From positions 186,001 to 250,000 of the forward strand of contig NZ_VFPN01000002.1 of assembly GCF_006716695.1 (NCBI RefSeq): a stretch of DNA of 64,000 nucleotides, read 5' to 3'. The translations under genes were made by a program, and so were the position numbers. Origin of the DNA: Klugiella xanthotipulae (GTDB taxonomy: Bacteria > Actinomycetota > Actinomycetes > Actinomycetales > Microbacteriaceae). The notes beneath the pieces are model-generated. The model was not told the origin of the DNA. It saw nothing but the letters and a program-made list of their open reading frames with translations, and ran no database searches. This document shows positions 17,175 to 26,672 of the stretch, in pieces (the first letter of the stretch is position 1; each line of letters begins with the position of its first letter).

Positions 17175-18152
17175 CTACGCGGCACCATCAAACATTGACG
17201 TGACAGAGCCGTCTTCGAAAACTTCGTGGATGGCCCGGGCAATCAGCGGGGCAATCGAGAGCACCTCCAGCTTGTCGAAACGCTTCTCCGCGGGGATGGG
17301 CAGGGTGTCGGTGACCACAACCGAGTCAATGAAGTCGGAACTCAACATCTCGACGGCCGGGTCGGAGAAAATCGCGTGGGTCGCAGCAATCACCACTCCC
17401 CTGGCACCGGCGAGCTTCAGGGCTTCGGCGGCACTCGCAATGGTGCGGCCCGTATCGATCATGTCGTCAACGAGCAGACACCAGCGGTCTTTCACATCTC
17501 CGACGATCTCGTGCACGCTGACCTGGTTGGGTACAAGCGGGTCACGCCGCTTGTGGATGATCGCGAGGGGGGCACCCAGCTTGTCACTCCAGATGTCGGC
17601 GACACGCACACGGCCCATATCGGGGGAAACCACCGTGAGGGTGTCGGCGTCCAGTTTCTCGCGGAAGTGTTCCAGCAGGACCGGCATGGCGAAGAGGTGA
17701 TCAACGGGACCGTCAAAGAAACCCTGAATCTGCGCGGCGTGCAGATCGACCGACATGATGCGGTCGGCACCGGCGGCCTTAAACAGGTCGGCAATCAGAC
17801 GAGCAGAGATAGGCTCACGACCGCGGCCCTTCTTATCCTGGCGTGAGTACGGATAGAACGGCGCAACAACCGTGATGCGCTTGGCGGAGGCGCGCTTGAG
17901 AGCATCAACCATAATGAGCTGCTCCATCACCCACTCGTTGATAGGGTGCGTGTGAGACTGGATCACAAACGCATCGCAGCCGCGAACACTCTCGTCAAAA
18001 CGTGCATAGATCTCGCCGTTGGCGAAGGTGCGGGCGTCGGTGTGAACAAGTTCAGACCCCAGCTCACTCGCGATACGCTCCGCGAGCTCGGGGTACCCCC
18101 GGCCCGAAACAAGGACAAGCTTCTTCTGGCCGTTGACTTTAATTCCCGACAA
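17175..18152 (-). CDS. prs: Ribose-phosphate pyrophosphokinase (PRPP synthetase)
   Basis: A 325-residue class I PRPP synthetase that makes 5-phosphoribosyl 1-pyrophosphate from ribose 5-phosphate and ATP for nucleotide, His and Trp synthesis. Visible motifs are TFANGEIYARFDESVRG, the flexible-loop segment YSRQDKKGRGREPISA, SVDLHAAQIQGFF and the PRPP-binding loop LLVDDMIDTGRT. The start codon is TTG, with GGAG eight bases upstream. It begins only three bases past the glmU stop, so glmU-prs form an operon, a common bacterial pair. Confidence 0.96.
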   Translation of the reverse strand: MSGIKVNGQKKLVLVSGRGYPELAERIASELGSELVHTDARTFANGEIYARFDESVRGCDAFVIQSHTHPINEWVMEQLIMVDALKRASAKRITVVAPFYPYSRQDKKGRGREPISARLIADLFKAAGADRIMSVDLHAAQIQGFFDGPVDHLFAMPVLLEHFREKLDADTLTVVSPDMGRVRVADIWSDKLGAPLAIIHKRRDPLVPNQVSVHEIVGDVKDRWCLLVDDMIDTGRTIASAAEALKLAGARGVVIAATHAIFSDPAVEMLSSDFIDSVVVTDTLPIPAEKRFDKLEVLSIAPLIARAIHEVFEDGSVTSMFDGAA

Positions 18153-18155
18153 TTT

Positions 18156-19580
18156 TTATTCTCCGCTTTTCTCGGCCGCTTGAGCCGTGTCTGTGCCTGG
18201 TCGGTTCTGAGCCACCCAGCCCTCAAGATTTCGCTGTGGTGCAACGTTCACCGCGAGCGACCCGGACGGTACGTTCTTGCGAACGACCGTTCCGGCCCCC
18301 GTGTACGCCCCGTCACTAATTGTAACGGGTGCCACCAAGACATTTTTCGAACCGATGCGCACGTGAGAGCCCACCTCGGTGTGGTGTTTCTGCACGCCAT
18401 CGTAGTTAGCGACGATCGTACCGGCACCAACGTTGGTCCCCTCGCCGATCGTGGCATCGCCAACGTAACTGAGGTGTGGGACCTTGCTTCCGGCACCGAT
18501 CGTGGTGTTCTTCGTTTCTACATAGGCCCCAATCTTGCCGCCCTCCCCCAGGATGGTGCCGGGGCGCAGGAACGAGTAGGGGCCAACGGTCGCCCCGTCG
18601 CCAATGACGGCGAGCTGTGCGTCGGTGCGACGCACCCGAGCGTCTCGGCCCACCTCACAGTCAATCAGGCTCGTGTCCGGGCCGATAACCGAACCGGCAC
18701 CCACGACAGTGGCGCGCAGGATCTGGGTTCCGGGCAGCAGAGTGACGTCCTCGGCAAGCTGGGCGTCCTTATCGATCCAGGTGCTGGCCGCATCCTGCAC
18801 CGTCACACCGTTGAGCTGCCAGTGCCGGATGATACGAGCGTTCAACTCATGCGCCGCCGCCGCCAGCTGGGCCCGGTCGTTGATACCGGCCACCAGCCAG
18901 TGATCGGTAATCGCGACGGCCTGAATGCGGCCACCCGCTGCGAGAATCTCACCCGCGGTATCCGTGAGGTATTTCTCCTGCTGGGCGTTGTCGGTGCTCA
19001 CGCGGGCCAGGGCGTGGTCAAGGGCCGCGCGCTCAAAGATGTAAACGCCCGCGTTGATCTCGACAATGGCCCGCTGCTCGGCAGTGGCGTCCTTCTGCTC
19101 CACGATGCCCACAAAGCTGCCAGAGTCTGAGCGAAGAATACGCCCCATCCCCGCAGGGTCGCCCACGACGGTGCTGAGTAGAGTGAGCGCGTTACTCTGG
19201 GCCAGATGAGCCTCCACCAACTCTCTCACGGCCGCCTCACTCAACAGGGGTACATCGCCACTCAACACCACCACGTGCCCCGTAAACTCCGCCGGTAGGA
19301 CCGCAACAGCGACCTCAACCGCACGCCCCGTACCGGGGACCTCGTCCTGATCCACGATGATCGCTGAGGGCAGGTGCTCTGTAATCGCTGCCGAAACCTG
19401 ATCGCGCTCATGTCGGACGACCGCCACAATGTGGGCTGGGTTGAGCTGGATGGCCGTATCAAGTACGTGCCCAATCAGCGGCTGACCGGCAAGAGGATGG
19501 AGAACTTTCGGAAGGGATGAACGCATCCGCGTTCCCTGTCCGGCAGCCAGAATGACAACTGCAAGCTGGCTATTCGGCAT
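18156..19580 (-). CDS. glmU: Bifunctional UDP-GlcNAc pyrophosphorylase / GlcN-1-P acetyltransferase
   Basis: A 474-residue bifunctional enzyme that makes UDP-GlcNAc for peptidoglycan. The N-terminal uridylyltransferase shows LAAGQGTRMRSSLPKVLHPL, and the C-terminal left-handed beta-helix acetyltransferase shows many hexapeptide repeats (VIGPDTSLIDCEVG, IGAYVETKNTTIG, VGAGTIVANYDG). The start is the ATG at 19580: GGAGG lies six bases upstream, which suits this ATG better than the TTG one codon earlier. It leads the glmU-prs operon and lies just downstream of tRNA-Gln on the same strand. Confidence 0.96.
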   Translation of the reverse strand: MPNSQLAVVILAAGQGTRMRSSLPKVLHPLAGQPLIGHVLDTAIQLNPAHIVAVVRHERDQVSAAITEHLPSAIIVDQDEVPGTGRAVEVAVAVLPAEFTGHVVVLSGDVPLLSEAAVRELVEAHLAQSNALTLLSTVVGDPAGMGRILRSDSGSFVGIVEQKDATAEQRAIVEINAGVYIFERAALDHALARVSTDNAQQEKYLTDTAGEILAAGGRIQAVAITDHWLVAGINDRAQLAAAAHELNARIIRHWQLNGVTVQDAASTWIDKDAQLAEDVTLLPGTQILRATVVGAGSVIGPDTSLIDCEVGRDARVRRTDAQLAVIGDGATVGPYSFLRPGTILGEGGKIGAYVETKNTTIGAGSKVPHLSYVGDATIGEGTNVGAGTIVANYDGVQKHHTEVGSHVRIGSKNVLVAPVTISDGAYTGAGTVVRKNVPSGSLAVNVAPQRNLEGWVAQNRPGTDTAQAAEKSGE

Positions 19581-19622
19581 CAAATACCTCCGCGCTAGGT
19601 GTGCTGAACTGATCTTTGTGCG

Positions 19623-19694
19623 CTCCGCCGCCAGGATTCGAACCTGGACCGAACAGCTCCAAAGGCTGCCGTGCTGCCGTTACACTACGGCGGA
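19623..19694 (-). tRNA. tRNA-Gln (anticodon TTG)
   Basis: The minus strand folds into a full cloverleaf: acceptor TCCGCCG/CGGCGGA, D arm GTGT..GCAC, anticodon arm GCAGC-CTTTGGA-GCTGT with anticodon TTG, variable loop TCGGT, and T arm CCAGG-TTCGAAT-CCTGG. The discriminator base is G. The CCA end is not encoded. TTG reads the glutamine codons CAA and, by wobble, CAG. Confidence 0.96.
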
Positions 19695-19761
19695 CCGTAC
19701 CCGATCGTGTCAGGCACAGGGATAAGTCTGCCAGAAAGATGAGCAGAAGTTGAACACCGGG

Positions 19762-19767
19762 GATAAT
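19762..19767 (+). promoter_or_regulatory. Putative -10 box for leaderless MarR mRNA
   Basis: GATAAT lies exactly six bases before the ATG at 19774, with no ribosome binding site between. This is the leaderless arrangement seen at several other genes in the window. Confidence 0.5.
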
Positions 19768-19773
19768 GGTCGC

Positions 19774-20277
19774 ATGAGAGATAACGATGAGGTAGACCTA
19801 ATCGTCGAAGCCTGGGCCCGCGCACGACCCGATCTCACCTTTGATCCGCTTCATGTGCTCTCCCGTGTGACGCGAATCGCAAAACATTTCAACCGCATCC
19901 GTCAGAATGCCTTCAACAAGTCTGAGTTGGACTCCTGGGAGTTTGACGTACTGGCTGCCCTCCGCCGGGAGGGTCCCCCGTTTGCACTCAGCCCCAAGCG
20001 GCTTGTATCGGCCACCATGGTGTCAAGCGGCACCATGACCAACCGCATCGACCGGATGGCGGAGCGCGGCCTCGTCTCCCGACTCACCGACCCCAACGAC
20101 GGCCGCGGCGTCCTCGTCAAGATGACTCCCGCGGGTCTCACTCGCGTGGATGCCGCGATTACACGCCTGGTCGATGCCGAGGAGGCTCTGCTGGGAGGCC
20201 TCACCCACACCGAGCAGGCGCGTCTCGGCACGCTGCTGCGTAAGCTCCGCATCAGCTTCGATGCCACGGATCTCTAG
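19774..20277 (+). CDS. MarR family transcriptional regulator
   Basis: A 167-residue winged-helix regulator. The DNA-binding region is clear: LDSWEFDVLAALRREGPPFALSP, then VSATMVSSGTMTNRIDRMAERGLVSRLTDPNDGRGVLVKMTPAG, with the wing NDGRG. The ATG at 19774 is preferred over an upstream TTG (19750) because of the leaderless -10 box. The next gene, a YdeI-like protein, starts six bases after the stop, so the pair is probably co-transcribed. The ligand and targets cannot be told from the sequence; no extra palindrome stands out near its own promoter. Confidence 0.88.
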   Translation: MRDNDEVDLIVEAWARARPDLTFDPLHVLSRVTRIAKHFNRIRQNAFNKSELDSWEFDVLAALRREGPPFALSPKRLVSATMVSSGTMTNRIDRMAERGLVSRLTDPNDGRGVLVKMTPAGLTRVDAAITRLVDAEEALLGGLTHTEQARLGTLLRKLRISFDATDL

Positions 20278-20283
20278 GCCGCG

Positions 20284-20871
20284 ATGACTCCCGCACCCGC
20301 CGCCGAGATTGTCCCCTTTATCGTGCCCAACGTCGCCGCCTGGCGGGCCTGGCTCGACGCGCACGAAGACGATACCGAGGCCGGCGTCTGGCTGGTGCTC
20401 GCCAAGAAGGGAGTTACCACGCCAACCTCGCTCACCTACGCCGAGGCCCTCGACGAGGCGCTGTGCAGCGGCTGGATCGACGGCCAGAAGCGCAGCCGAG
20501 ACGAGGCCACGTTTATGCAGCGGTTCACGCCGCGCCGCCCGCGCAGCATCTGGTCCGAGCGCAACGTGGGCCACACCGCGCGACTCATTGCAGAGCGCCG
20601 GATGCGTGATCGCGGTCACGCCGAGATCGCCACGGCCCAGTCTGACGGCCGGTGGGAACGCGCCTACAAGGGGTCTGCCACAATCGAGGTTCCAGCGGAG
20701 CTTGCGGCGGCCCTCGCGGCCTCCCCCACCGCGGCCGCACACTTCGAGACGCTCAGCGGAGCCAATCGGTATGCGTTTCTCCACCGGGTCACGATCGGTC
20801 GCACCGCAGAGGCCCGGCAGCGCACCGCAGAGCGGCTCGTGAAGCGCCTCGAACTCGGCACCCCGTACTAA
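20284..20871 (+). CDS. YdeI/OmpD-associated family protein
   Basis: A 195-residue protein of the YdeI family (bacteriocin-protection-like). Recognisable parts are AAWRAWLDAHEDDTEAGVWLVLAKKG, then LTYAEALDEALCSGWIDGQ, RFTPRRPRSIWSERN, and the C-terminal helical part AALAASPTAAAHFETLSGANRYAFLHRV. There is no signal peptide or membrane segment. The biochemical function is not established; some members are linked to resistance against peptides. It probably shares an mRNA with the MarR gene just upstream, which may control it. Confidence 0.8.
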   Translation: MTPAPAAEIVPFIVPNVAAWRAWLDAHEDDTEAGVWLVLAKKGVTTPTSLTYAEALDEALCSGWIDGQKRSRDEATFMQRFTPRRPRSIWSERNVGHTARLIAERRMRDRGHAEIATAQSDGRWERAYKGSATIEVPAELAAALAASPTAAAHFETLSGANRYAFLHRVTIGRTAEARQRTAERLVKRLELGTPY

Positions 20872-20963
20872 ATTACCCCACCCGCGTCGTCCTGCGTGGC
20901 CGCACGCCCCCTCATCCAACTGCCTCGGGCCGGGCAACGGCTGCACCGGCCGTCAATCAACGG

Positions 20964-20969
20964 TAGCCT
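20964..20969 (+). promoter_or_regulatory. Putative -10 box for leaderless ABC-F mRNA
   Basis: TAGCCT lies six bases before the GTG start at 20976 and there is no Shine-Dalgarno sequence. It fits the TANNNT plus six pattern, but the hexamer is weak. Confidence 0.35.
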
Positions 20970-20975
20970 CGTGGG

Positions 20976-22787
20976 GTGGCACATCTACTCGGCGCAGAAA
21001 ACCTTCACCTCGAATACCCCACGAGGATCATCTTTGACGCCGTAACAATCGGGGTGAACGAGGGCGACCGCATCGGTATTGTGGGTCGCAACGGCGACGG
21101 TAAGTCCACCCTCCTCTCCCTTCTCTCGGGCCGTATCCAACCGGATGGCGGTCGCGTCACCGTGCGCGGCGGCGTCCGCATCGGGATGCTCGACCAGAGC
21201 GATGTCCTCGACCCCACCCTCACGGTGGGGCAGGCCATCGTCGGCGACACCGAGGAGTACATCTGGGCGGGTGACCCACTCATTCGCGATGTGATTGACG
21301 GTCTCATCCGCGACATTCCCTGGGACTCTGTGATCGGTTCCCTCTCCGGCGGCCAGCGCCGCCGTGTTGCCCTCGCCGCACTCCTCGTGGGTGATTGGGA
21401 CTGCGTTTTTCTTGATGAGCCCACCAACCACCTCGATGTGGAGGGCATCGCTTGGCTCGCCGAGCACCTCAAAAACCGTTGGGGTCGCACCTCGGGTGGG
21501 CTACTCGTTGTGACGCACGACCGGTGGTTCCTGGACGAGGTGTGTAACGCCACCTGGGAAGTACACGACCGCATTATCGAGCCCTTCGAGGGTGGCTACG
21601 CGGCCTATATCCTTCAGCGCGTCGAACGCGACCGGATGGCATCCGCCTCCGAGGCCAAGCGTCAAAACCTCATGCGCAAAGAGCTCGCCTGGCTGCGCCG
21701 CGGAGCCCCGGCCCGCACGGCAAAACCCAAGTTCCGCATTGATGCCGCCAACCAGCTGATCGAAAACGAACCCCCCGCACGCAACACAGTACAGCTCAGC
21801 CAGATGGCCACCTCCCGCCTCGGCAAAGACGTGGTAGACATCCTCGACGTGGGCGTATCCTACGGCGATAAGCAGGTGCTACGCGACGTCGAATGGCGCA
21901 TCGCGCCCGGTGAGCGCACGGGCATTCTGGGTGTGAACGGGGCAGGCAAGAGCACCCTGCTCGGCCTCATCACGGGGGAGGTCCAGCCCACCACGGGCCG
22001 CGTCAAGCACGGCAAGACCGTCAAGGTCGCAACTCTCAGTCAGGAACTCGCCGAACTCGTCGAGCACGCCAACGACCGGGTGAGTGATGTGGTGGCGCTC
22101 AAACGCACGAGCTACGTCACGGGCGGCAAAGAGATGACGCCCAGCCAACTACTCGAACGTCTCGGCTTCTCCAGTGCCCAGCTGCAAACCCCGGTGAAAG
22201 ACCTTTCGGGTGGCCAACGCCGTCGCCTTCAGTTGCTCCTCATCTTGCTTGACGAACCCAATGTGTTGGTGCTCGATGAGCCATCCAACGATCTGGACAC
22301 CGATATGCTGGCCGCGATGGAGGACCTGCTCGATTCCTGGCCGGGTACCCTCATCGTTGTCTCGCACGACCGCTACCTGATGGAGCGCGTCACCGACCAG
22401 CAATATGCCATCTTTGACGGCCAGCTGCGTCATCTACCCGGGGGTGTAGACCAGTACCTCGCGCTCCGCAAGCAGACAGAGGATGCCTCAACCGCCCCCT
22501 CCGCTTCCCTCGCAGCTTCCTCGTCCACCCCCGGCAACACAGTCCCCGCGCCCACTGGTTCCCTCGGTGGCGCGGAGAAACGTAACGCCGAGAAGGAACT
22601 CTCTGCGACCGAGCGGAAGATCGCCAAGCTGGGCGAGACCCTCACCGCCACCCAGCTACGCCTGGCTACGCACGACCAGGGCGACTATGCGGGCCTCAAC
22701 CTGATCATGCAGGAGACAACTGCGTTGGAGTCCACCATCGCCGAGTTGGAGGAGAGCTGGCTGGAGTTATCAGAGCTACTAGGCTAG
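20976..22787 (+). CDS. ABC-F family ATPase (Uup-like)
   Basis: A 603-residue soluble protein with two ABC cassettes and no membrane segments. Cassette 1 has Walker A GRNGDGKST, signature LSGGQRRRVAL and Walker B VFLDEPTNHLD. Cassette 2 has GVNGAGKST, LSGGQRRRLQL and LVLDEPSNDLD. A linker rich in charged residues separates them (RKELAWLRRGAPARTAKPK). The tail after residue 525 is Ala/Ser/Pro-rich, then a charged coiled coil (EKELSATERKIAKLGE), as in Uup. ABC-F proteins act on the ribosome; whether this is a housekeeping or antibiotic-protection type cannot be decided here. The GTG start looks leaderless. Confidence 0.9.
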   Translation: MAHLLGAENLHLEYPTRIIFDAVTIGVNEGDRIGIVGRNGDGKSTLLSLLSGRIQPDGGRVTVRGGVRIGMLDQSDVLDPTLTVGQAIVGDTEEYIWAGDPLIRDVIDGLIRDIPWDSVIGSLSGGQRRRVALAALLVGDWDCVFLDEPTNHLDVEGIAWLAEHLKNRWGRTSGGLLVVTHDRWFLDEVCNATWEVHDRIIEPFEGGYAAYILQRVERDRMASASEAKRQNLMRKELAWLRRGAPARTAKPKFRIDAANQLIENEPPARNTVQLSQMATSRLGKDVVDILDVGVSYGDKQVLRDVEWRIAPGERTGILGVNGAGKSTLLGLITGEVQPTTGRVKHGKTVKVATLSQELAELVEHANDRVSDVVALKRTSYVTGGKEMTPSQLLERLGFSSAQLQTPVKDLSGGQRRRLQLLLILLDEPNVLVLDEPSNDLDTDMLAAMEDLLDSWPGTLIVVSHDRYLMERVTDQQYAIFDGQLRHLPGGVDQYLALRKQTEDASTAPSASLAASSSTPGNTVPAPTGSLGGAEKRNAEKELSATERKIAKLGETLTATQLRLATHDQGDYAGLNLIMQETTALESTIAELEESWLELSELLG

Positions 22788-23088
22788 CCCAGTCCATCAC
22801 CCCACGGGCCTTCGGGGACACCGATCTGGATGCCCTTGCGGTCACGGGCCCCTCGTCTGATACAGCAACAAACACGAATCGGTCAGATATGTGCATCTTC
22901 TGACCCGCCGTTTCTTCCCCGGCAGCCCGCTACAACAAACGACTCAGGTAACTGGCTAACACCAGGCATCAAGTCTTCTCCCATTGACAGCAACAGATCC
23001 GGCAGGGTTGGGAAACAGTCTGAACGTGCGGGAACGTTGCGCACGCTCAAACTGTCCCTACCTCTCCCCTGCCCACGACATCGCTCAT
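22788..23088. other. Gene-free stretch between ABC-F and the Cys-rich peptide gene
   Basis: About 300 bases between converging genes. I find no convincing coding sequence. One minus-strand frame (22883-23119) is open for 78 codons but spans the hairpin at 23015-23055 and resembles nothing I know. The hairpin is the only clear element. Confidence 0.5.
23015..23055. terminator. Long imperfect hairpin, likely terminator
   Basis: Arms 23015-23030 and 23040-23055 pair at 14 of 16 positions (ACAGTCTGAACGTGCG against the complement of CGCACGCTCAAACTGT) with a 9-nt loop. It lies 34 nt past the stop of the Cys-rich peptide gene and 230 nt past ABC-F, so it most likely ends the ispE-dsbA-peptide transcript. 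Confidence 0.6.
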
Positions 23089-23241
23089 CTAAAGCGAGCA
23101 TGATCCCCCGCCGCAGCATCCGCCCTCGTTATCGTCCGACGGGTTCTGGTTCAACAGGGTGAGAAGCTGCGGTCTTGGCTCGATTCCTTCCTCAACCACG
23201 GCCACATCTGCAACCAGCATTTCGTGATTATCGTCTCTCAT
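23089..23241 (-). CDS. Small Cys-rich peptide coupled to a DsbA-family gene
   Basis: A 50-residue ORF whose ATG lies one base after the DsbA stop codon, with AGGA at the end of the dsbA gene as ribosome binding site. The N-terminal 33 residues are acidic and Cys-free (MRDDNHEMLVADVAVVEEG, then PQLLTLLNQNPSDDNE). The last ten or so are Gly/Cys-rich, with GGCCGGGSCSL ending the protein. The tight coupling, the sharp split between an acidic front and a Cys-rich end, and the hairpin after it argue for a real gene. It could be a metal- or thiol-handling peptide, or a precursor peptide: the front half loosely resembles FxLD-type leaders. I do not recognise a named family. Confidence 0.6.
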   Translation of the reverse strand: MRDDNHEMLVADVAVVEEGIEPRPQLLTLLNQNPSDDNEGGCCGGGSCSL

Positions 23242-23242
23242 A

Positions 23243-23914
23243 TCAATCCTGCTCCCCCACCTGGCCCGTACTAATCTGCTCAAGAACCCCCCGAAAGGCG
23301 GCGGACTCCTGTGCCCCCGAGACCCCGTATGCACTGTTAAAGACAAAGAACGGCACGCCATTGATACCATAGCCCCGCGCCTGATCAATATCCGCCTGCA
23401 CATCATCGGCGAACTCTCCGCCTTCTAGCGCGGCGCGTGCTGCCTCAGTATCGAGGCCAACATCGGCGGCCAGAGCGACAAGATCGTCGATGCGACCCAC
23501 GTGACGACCCTCCTCAAAATAGGCCCGCAGTAGGCGCTCCTTGAGCTCTCGCTGACGTCCTTGACTCTTCGCGAAGTGCAGCAGCTCGTGAGCTTTGAGC
23601 GTCTTGGTATGTTGCAACGCGTCAAAGTCGTAAGAAAGGCCAACGCTCGATGCGACCCCTGTCACGTGGTCGAGCATCTGCGTCACCCGCTCAGCCGACA
23701 TCCCTTTGTGCCCGGCCAGGAAATCGACCTCGGTCCCCTCAAAATCGGTCGGAGTGTCCGGAGCAAGCTCAAAGCTGTGATACTCAACCTCAACTGGGAC
23801 GCTCGCATCCGACGCCGCAAAGCCCGCCAGGGCCTCCTCAAACCGCCGCTTGCCGATGTAGCACCAGGGACACGCAATATCGGACCAAATATCAACCTTA
23901 ATCGTTTCTGCCAT
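23243..23914 (-). CDS. DsbA family oxidoreductase, FrnE-like
   Basis: A 223-residue thioredoxin-fold protein. MAETIKVDIWSDIACPWCYI places the CPWC active site at residues 15-18; the cis-proline loop is GINGVPFFVFN. The helical insertion contains RLLRAYFEEGRHVGRIDDLVALA, as in FrnE (polyketide biosynthesis-type) members. There is no signal peptide, so it is cytoplasmic. I chose the ATG at 23914; the frame stays open to a GTG at 23953, but that adds an unconserved stretch. It lies 62 bases behind ispE and is followed after one base by the Cys-rich peptide, a possible partner or substrate. Deinococcus FrnE is tied to metal and oxidative stress. Confidence 0.88.
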   Translation of the reverse strand: MAETIKVDIWSDIACPWCYIGKRRFEEALAGFAASDASVPVEVEYHSFELAPDTPTDFEGTEVDFLAGHKGMSAERVTQMLDHVTGVASSVGLSYDFDALQHTKTLKAHELLHFAKSQGRQRELKERLLRAYFEEGRHVGRIDDLVALAADVGLDTEAARAALEGGEFADDVQADIDQARGYGINGVPFFVFNSAYGVSGAQESAAFRGVLEQISTGQVGEQD

Positions 23915-23976
23915 ACCAGGCTCAACTCGGGAAGCCGATTTTCCATTCCGCACCGGTGGCAGAAACTATCACAGCG

Positions 23977-24909
23977 TTAGAGAACGACCCGCGCACCCGG
24001 AGCGGGGCTTGTCACCCGCAGCGCATGATGTCCACGCAGGCTCAGAGCCACCTGCAAATCAATCGCAGACTCGGAATCGGCCGTCAAGAAGGCGACGGTA
24101 GGCCCAGAGCCCGAAACAATTCCGGCGAGAGCACCGTTACCCTCGCCCAGCTCCAGGGTGTCTACCAGCTCAGGTGCCATCTGCAGCGCAGCAGCCTGGA
24201 GGTCATTCTGAATGCAGTCAGCCAGCATTTCAGGATTTCCAGCCCGCAACGACTGCAAAACAAAGCTGTCCACCACGGGTTTCACCGGGGCCGGGGTGAT
24301 CGCCCCCGTATGCCGGATACGGTGCTGGTCTAATTCCCGATACACCGCGGGCGTACTCAGCCCACGGTCCGAAGGAACCAGCACCCAGTGAAAATTTCCC
24401 TGGGCAAGCGCGGGACTTAACTCGTCACCGCGCCCCGTTCCTACCGCAGTTCCGCCCATGAGCGCAAAGGGCACATCTGCACCCAGCTGTGCGGCGAGCT
24501 CGTGCAGTTCCTCTCGACTCACCCGGGTTTGCCAGAGGGCATCACAGGCAACGAGCGTGGCAGCGGCATCCGCTGAACCCCCGCCCATACCGCCAGCGAT
24601 GGGCACGTTCTTCTCAATACGCAGACGAACACCACCCGTGTAGCCCGTATGCGCTGCCAGGAGACGCGCCGCGCGAAGAGCAAGGTTTGAGTCATCCACT
24701 TCCAACTCGGAGGTGTCGATGGGACCACCAAACTCCACCGTGAAGTTAGGATCCGCCCTGGCCCAGACGTCCTCAAAGAGAGACACCGCCTGGTAGGCAG
24801 AGGCAACCTCGTGGTAACCATCATCCATCACGGACCCCACCCGAAAATACAGGTTGAGCTTTCCCGGGGCGCGCACGTGTACCGTCGGCGCAGACAAGGC
24901 TGGACTCAT
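23977..24909 (-). CDS. ispE: 4-diphosphocytidyl-2-C-methyl-D-erythritol kinase
   Basis: A 310-residue GHMP kinase of the MEP isoprenoid pathway; it phosphorylates CDP-methylerythritol. It begins with the substrate-binding segment [18 protein letters not shown], followed by the ATP-binding loop [17 protein letters not shown] and a C-terminal [11 protein letters not shown] motif. Length is normal. The ATG lacks a ribosome binding site, but TAGGTT lies six bases upstream, so the mRNA is probably leaderless. In many actinobacteria ispE follows ksgA; here no ksgA is in view. The dsbA-peptide pair lies directly behind it. Confidence 0.95.
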   Translation of the reverse strand: MSPALSAPTVHVRAPGKLNLYFRVGSVMDDGYHEVASAYQAVSLFEDVWARADPNFTVEFGGPIDTSELEVDDSNLALRAARLLAAHTGYTGGVRLRIEKNVPIAGGMGGGSADAAATLVACDALWQTRVSREELHELAAQLGADVPFALMGGTAVGTGRGDELSPALAQGNFHWVLVPSDRGLSTPAVYRELDQHRIRHTGAITPAPVKPVVDSFVLQSLRAGNPEMLADCIQNDLQAAALQMAPELVDTLELGEGNGALAGIVSGSGPTVAFLTADSESAIDLQVALSLRGHHALRVTSPAPGARVVL

Positions 24910-24915
24910 ATACCC

Positions 24916-24921
24916 AACCTA
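24916..24921 (-). promoter_or_regulatory. Putative -10 box for leaderless ispE mRNA
   Basis: The minus strand reads TAGGTT, six bases, ATG, with no Shine-Dalgarno sequence. It fits the repeated leaderless pattern in this window. Confidence 0.4.
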
Positions 24922-24993
24922 ACCCACCGGGATACCCGAACCTGACCGCCACGTGTACCCGCGTCTGAATAGCAACCGTGTGAACAGGGAAAA

Positions 24994-25027
24994 CCCGGTA
25001 CCGCCACCCAAGGGTGGCGGTACCGGG
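24994..25027 (-). terminator. Rho-independent terminator of the ilv operon
   Basis: A perfect 16-bp stem (24994-25009 with 25012-25027; arm CCCGGTACCGCCACCC) with almost no loop, followed on the minus strand by TTTT. It lies about 80 nt past the ilvC stop, so it ends the ilvD-B-N-C transcript. It is the clearest intrinsic terminator in the window. Confidence 0.9.
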
Positions 25028-25105
25028 CGAAGTTCGAGGAGATCACGTGCCGCACGGTCTCGACCGAAGGCAGATACCCACAGAAGAGACGCGCCGAGCC
25101 GCTAC

Positions 25106-26669
<1,564 letters not shown>

Positions 26670-26672
26670 GGC

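Noticed and set aside
22883-23119. 78-codon minus-strand open frame after the Cys-rich peptide gene
   Set aside because: It overlaps that gene in another frame, spans the terminator-like hairpin, and has no ribosome binding site or known similarity.
23089-23241. Reading the Cys-rich peptide as a proven RiPP precursor
   Set aside because: The likeness to FxLD leaders is loose and no modifying enzyme or exporter is nearby, so only a possible link is stated.
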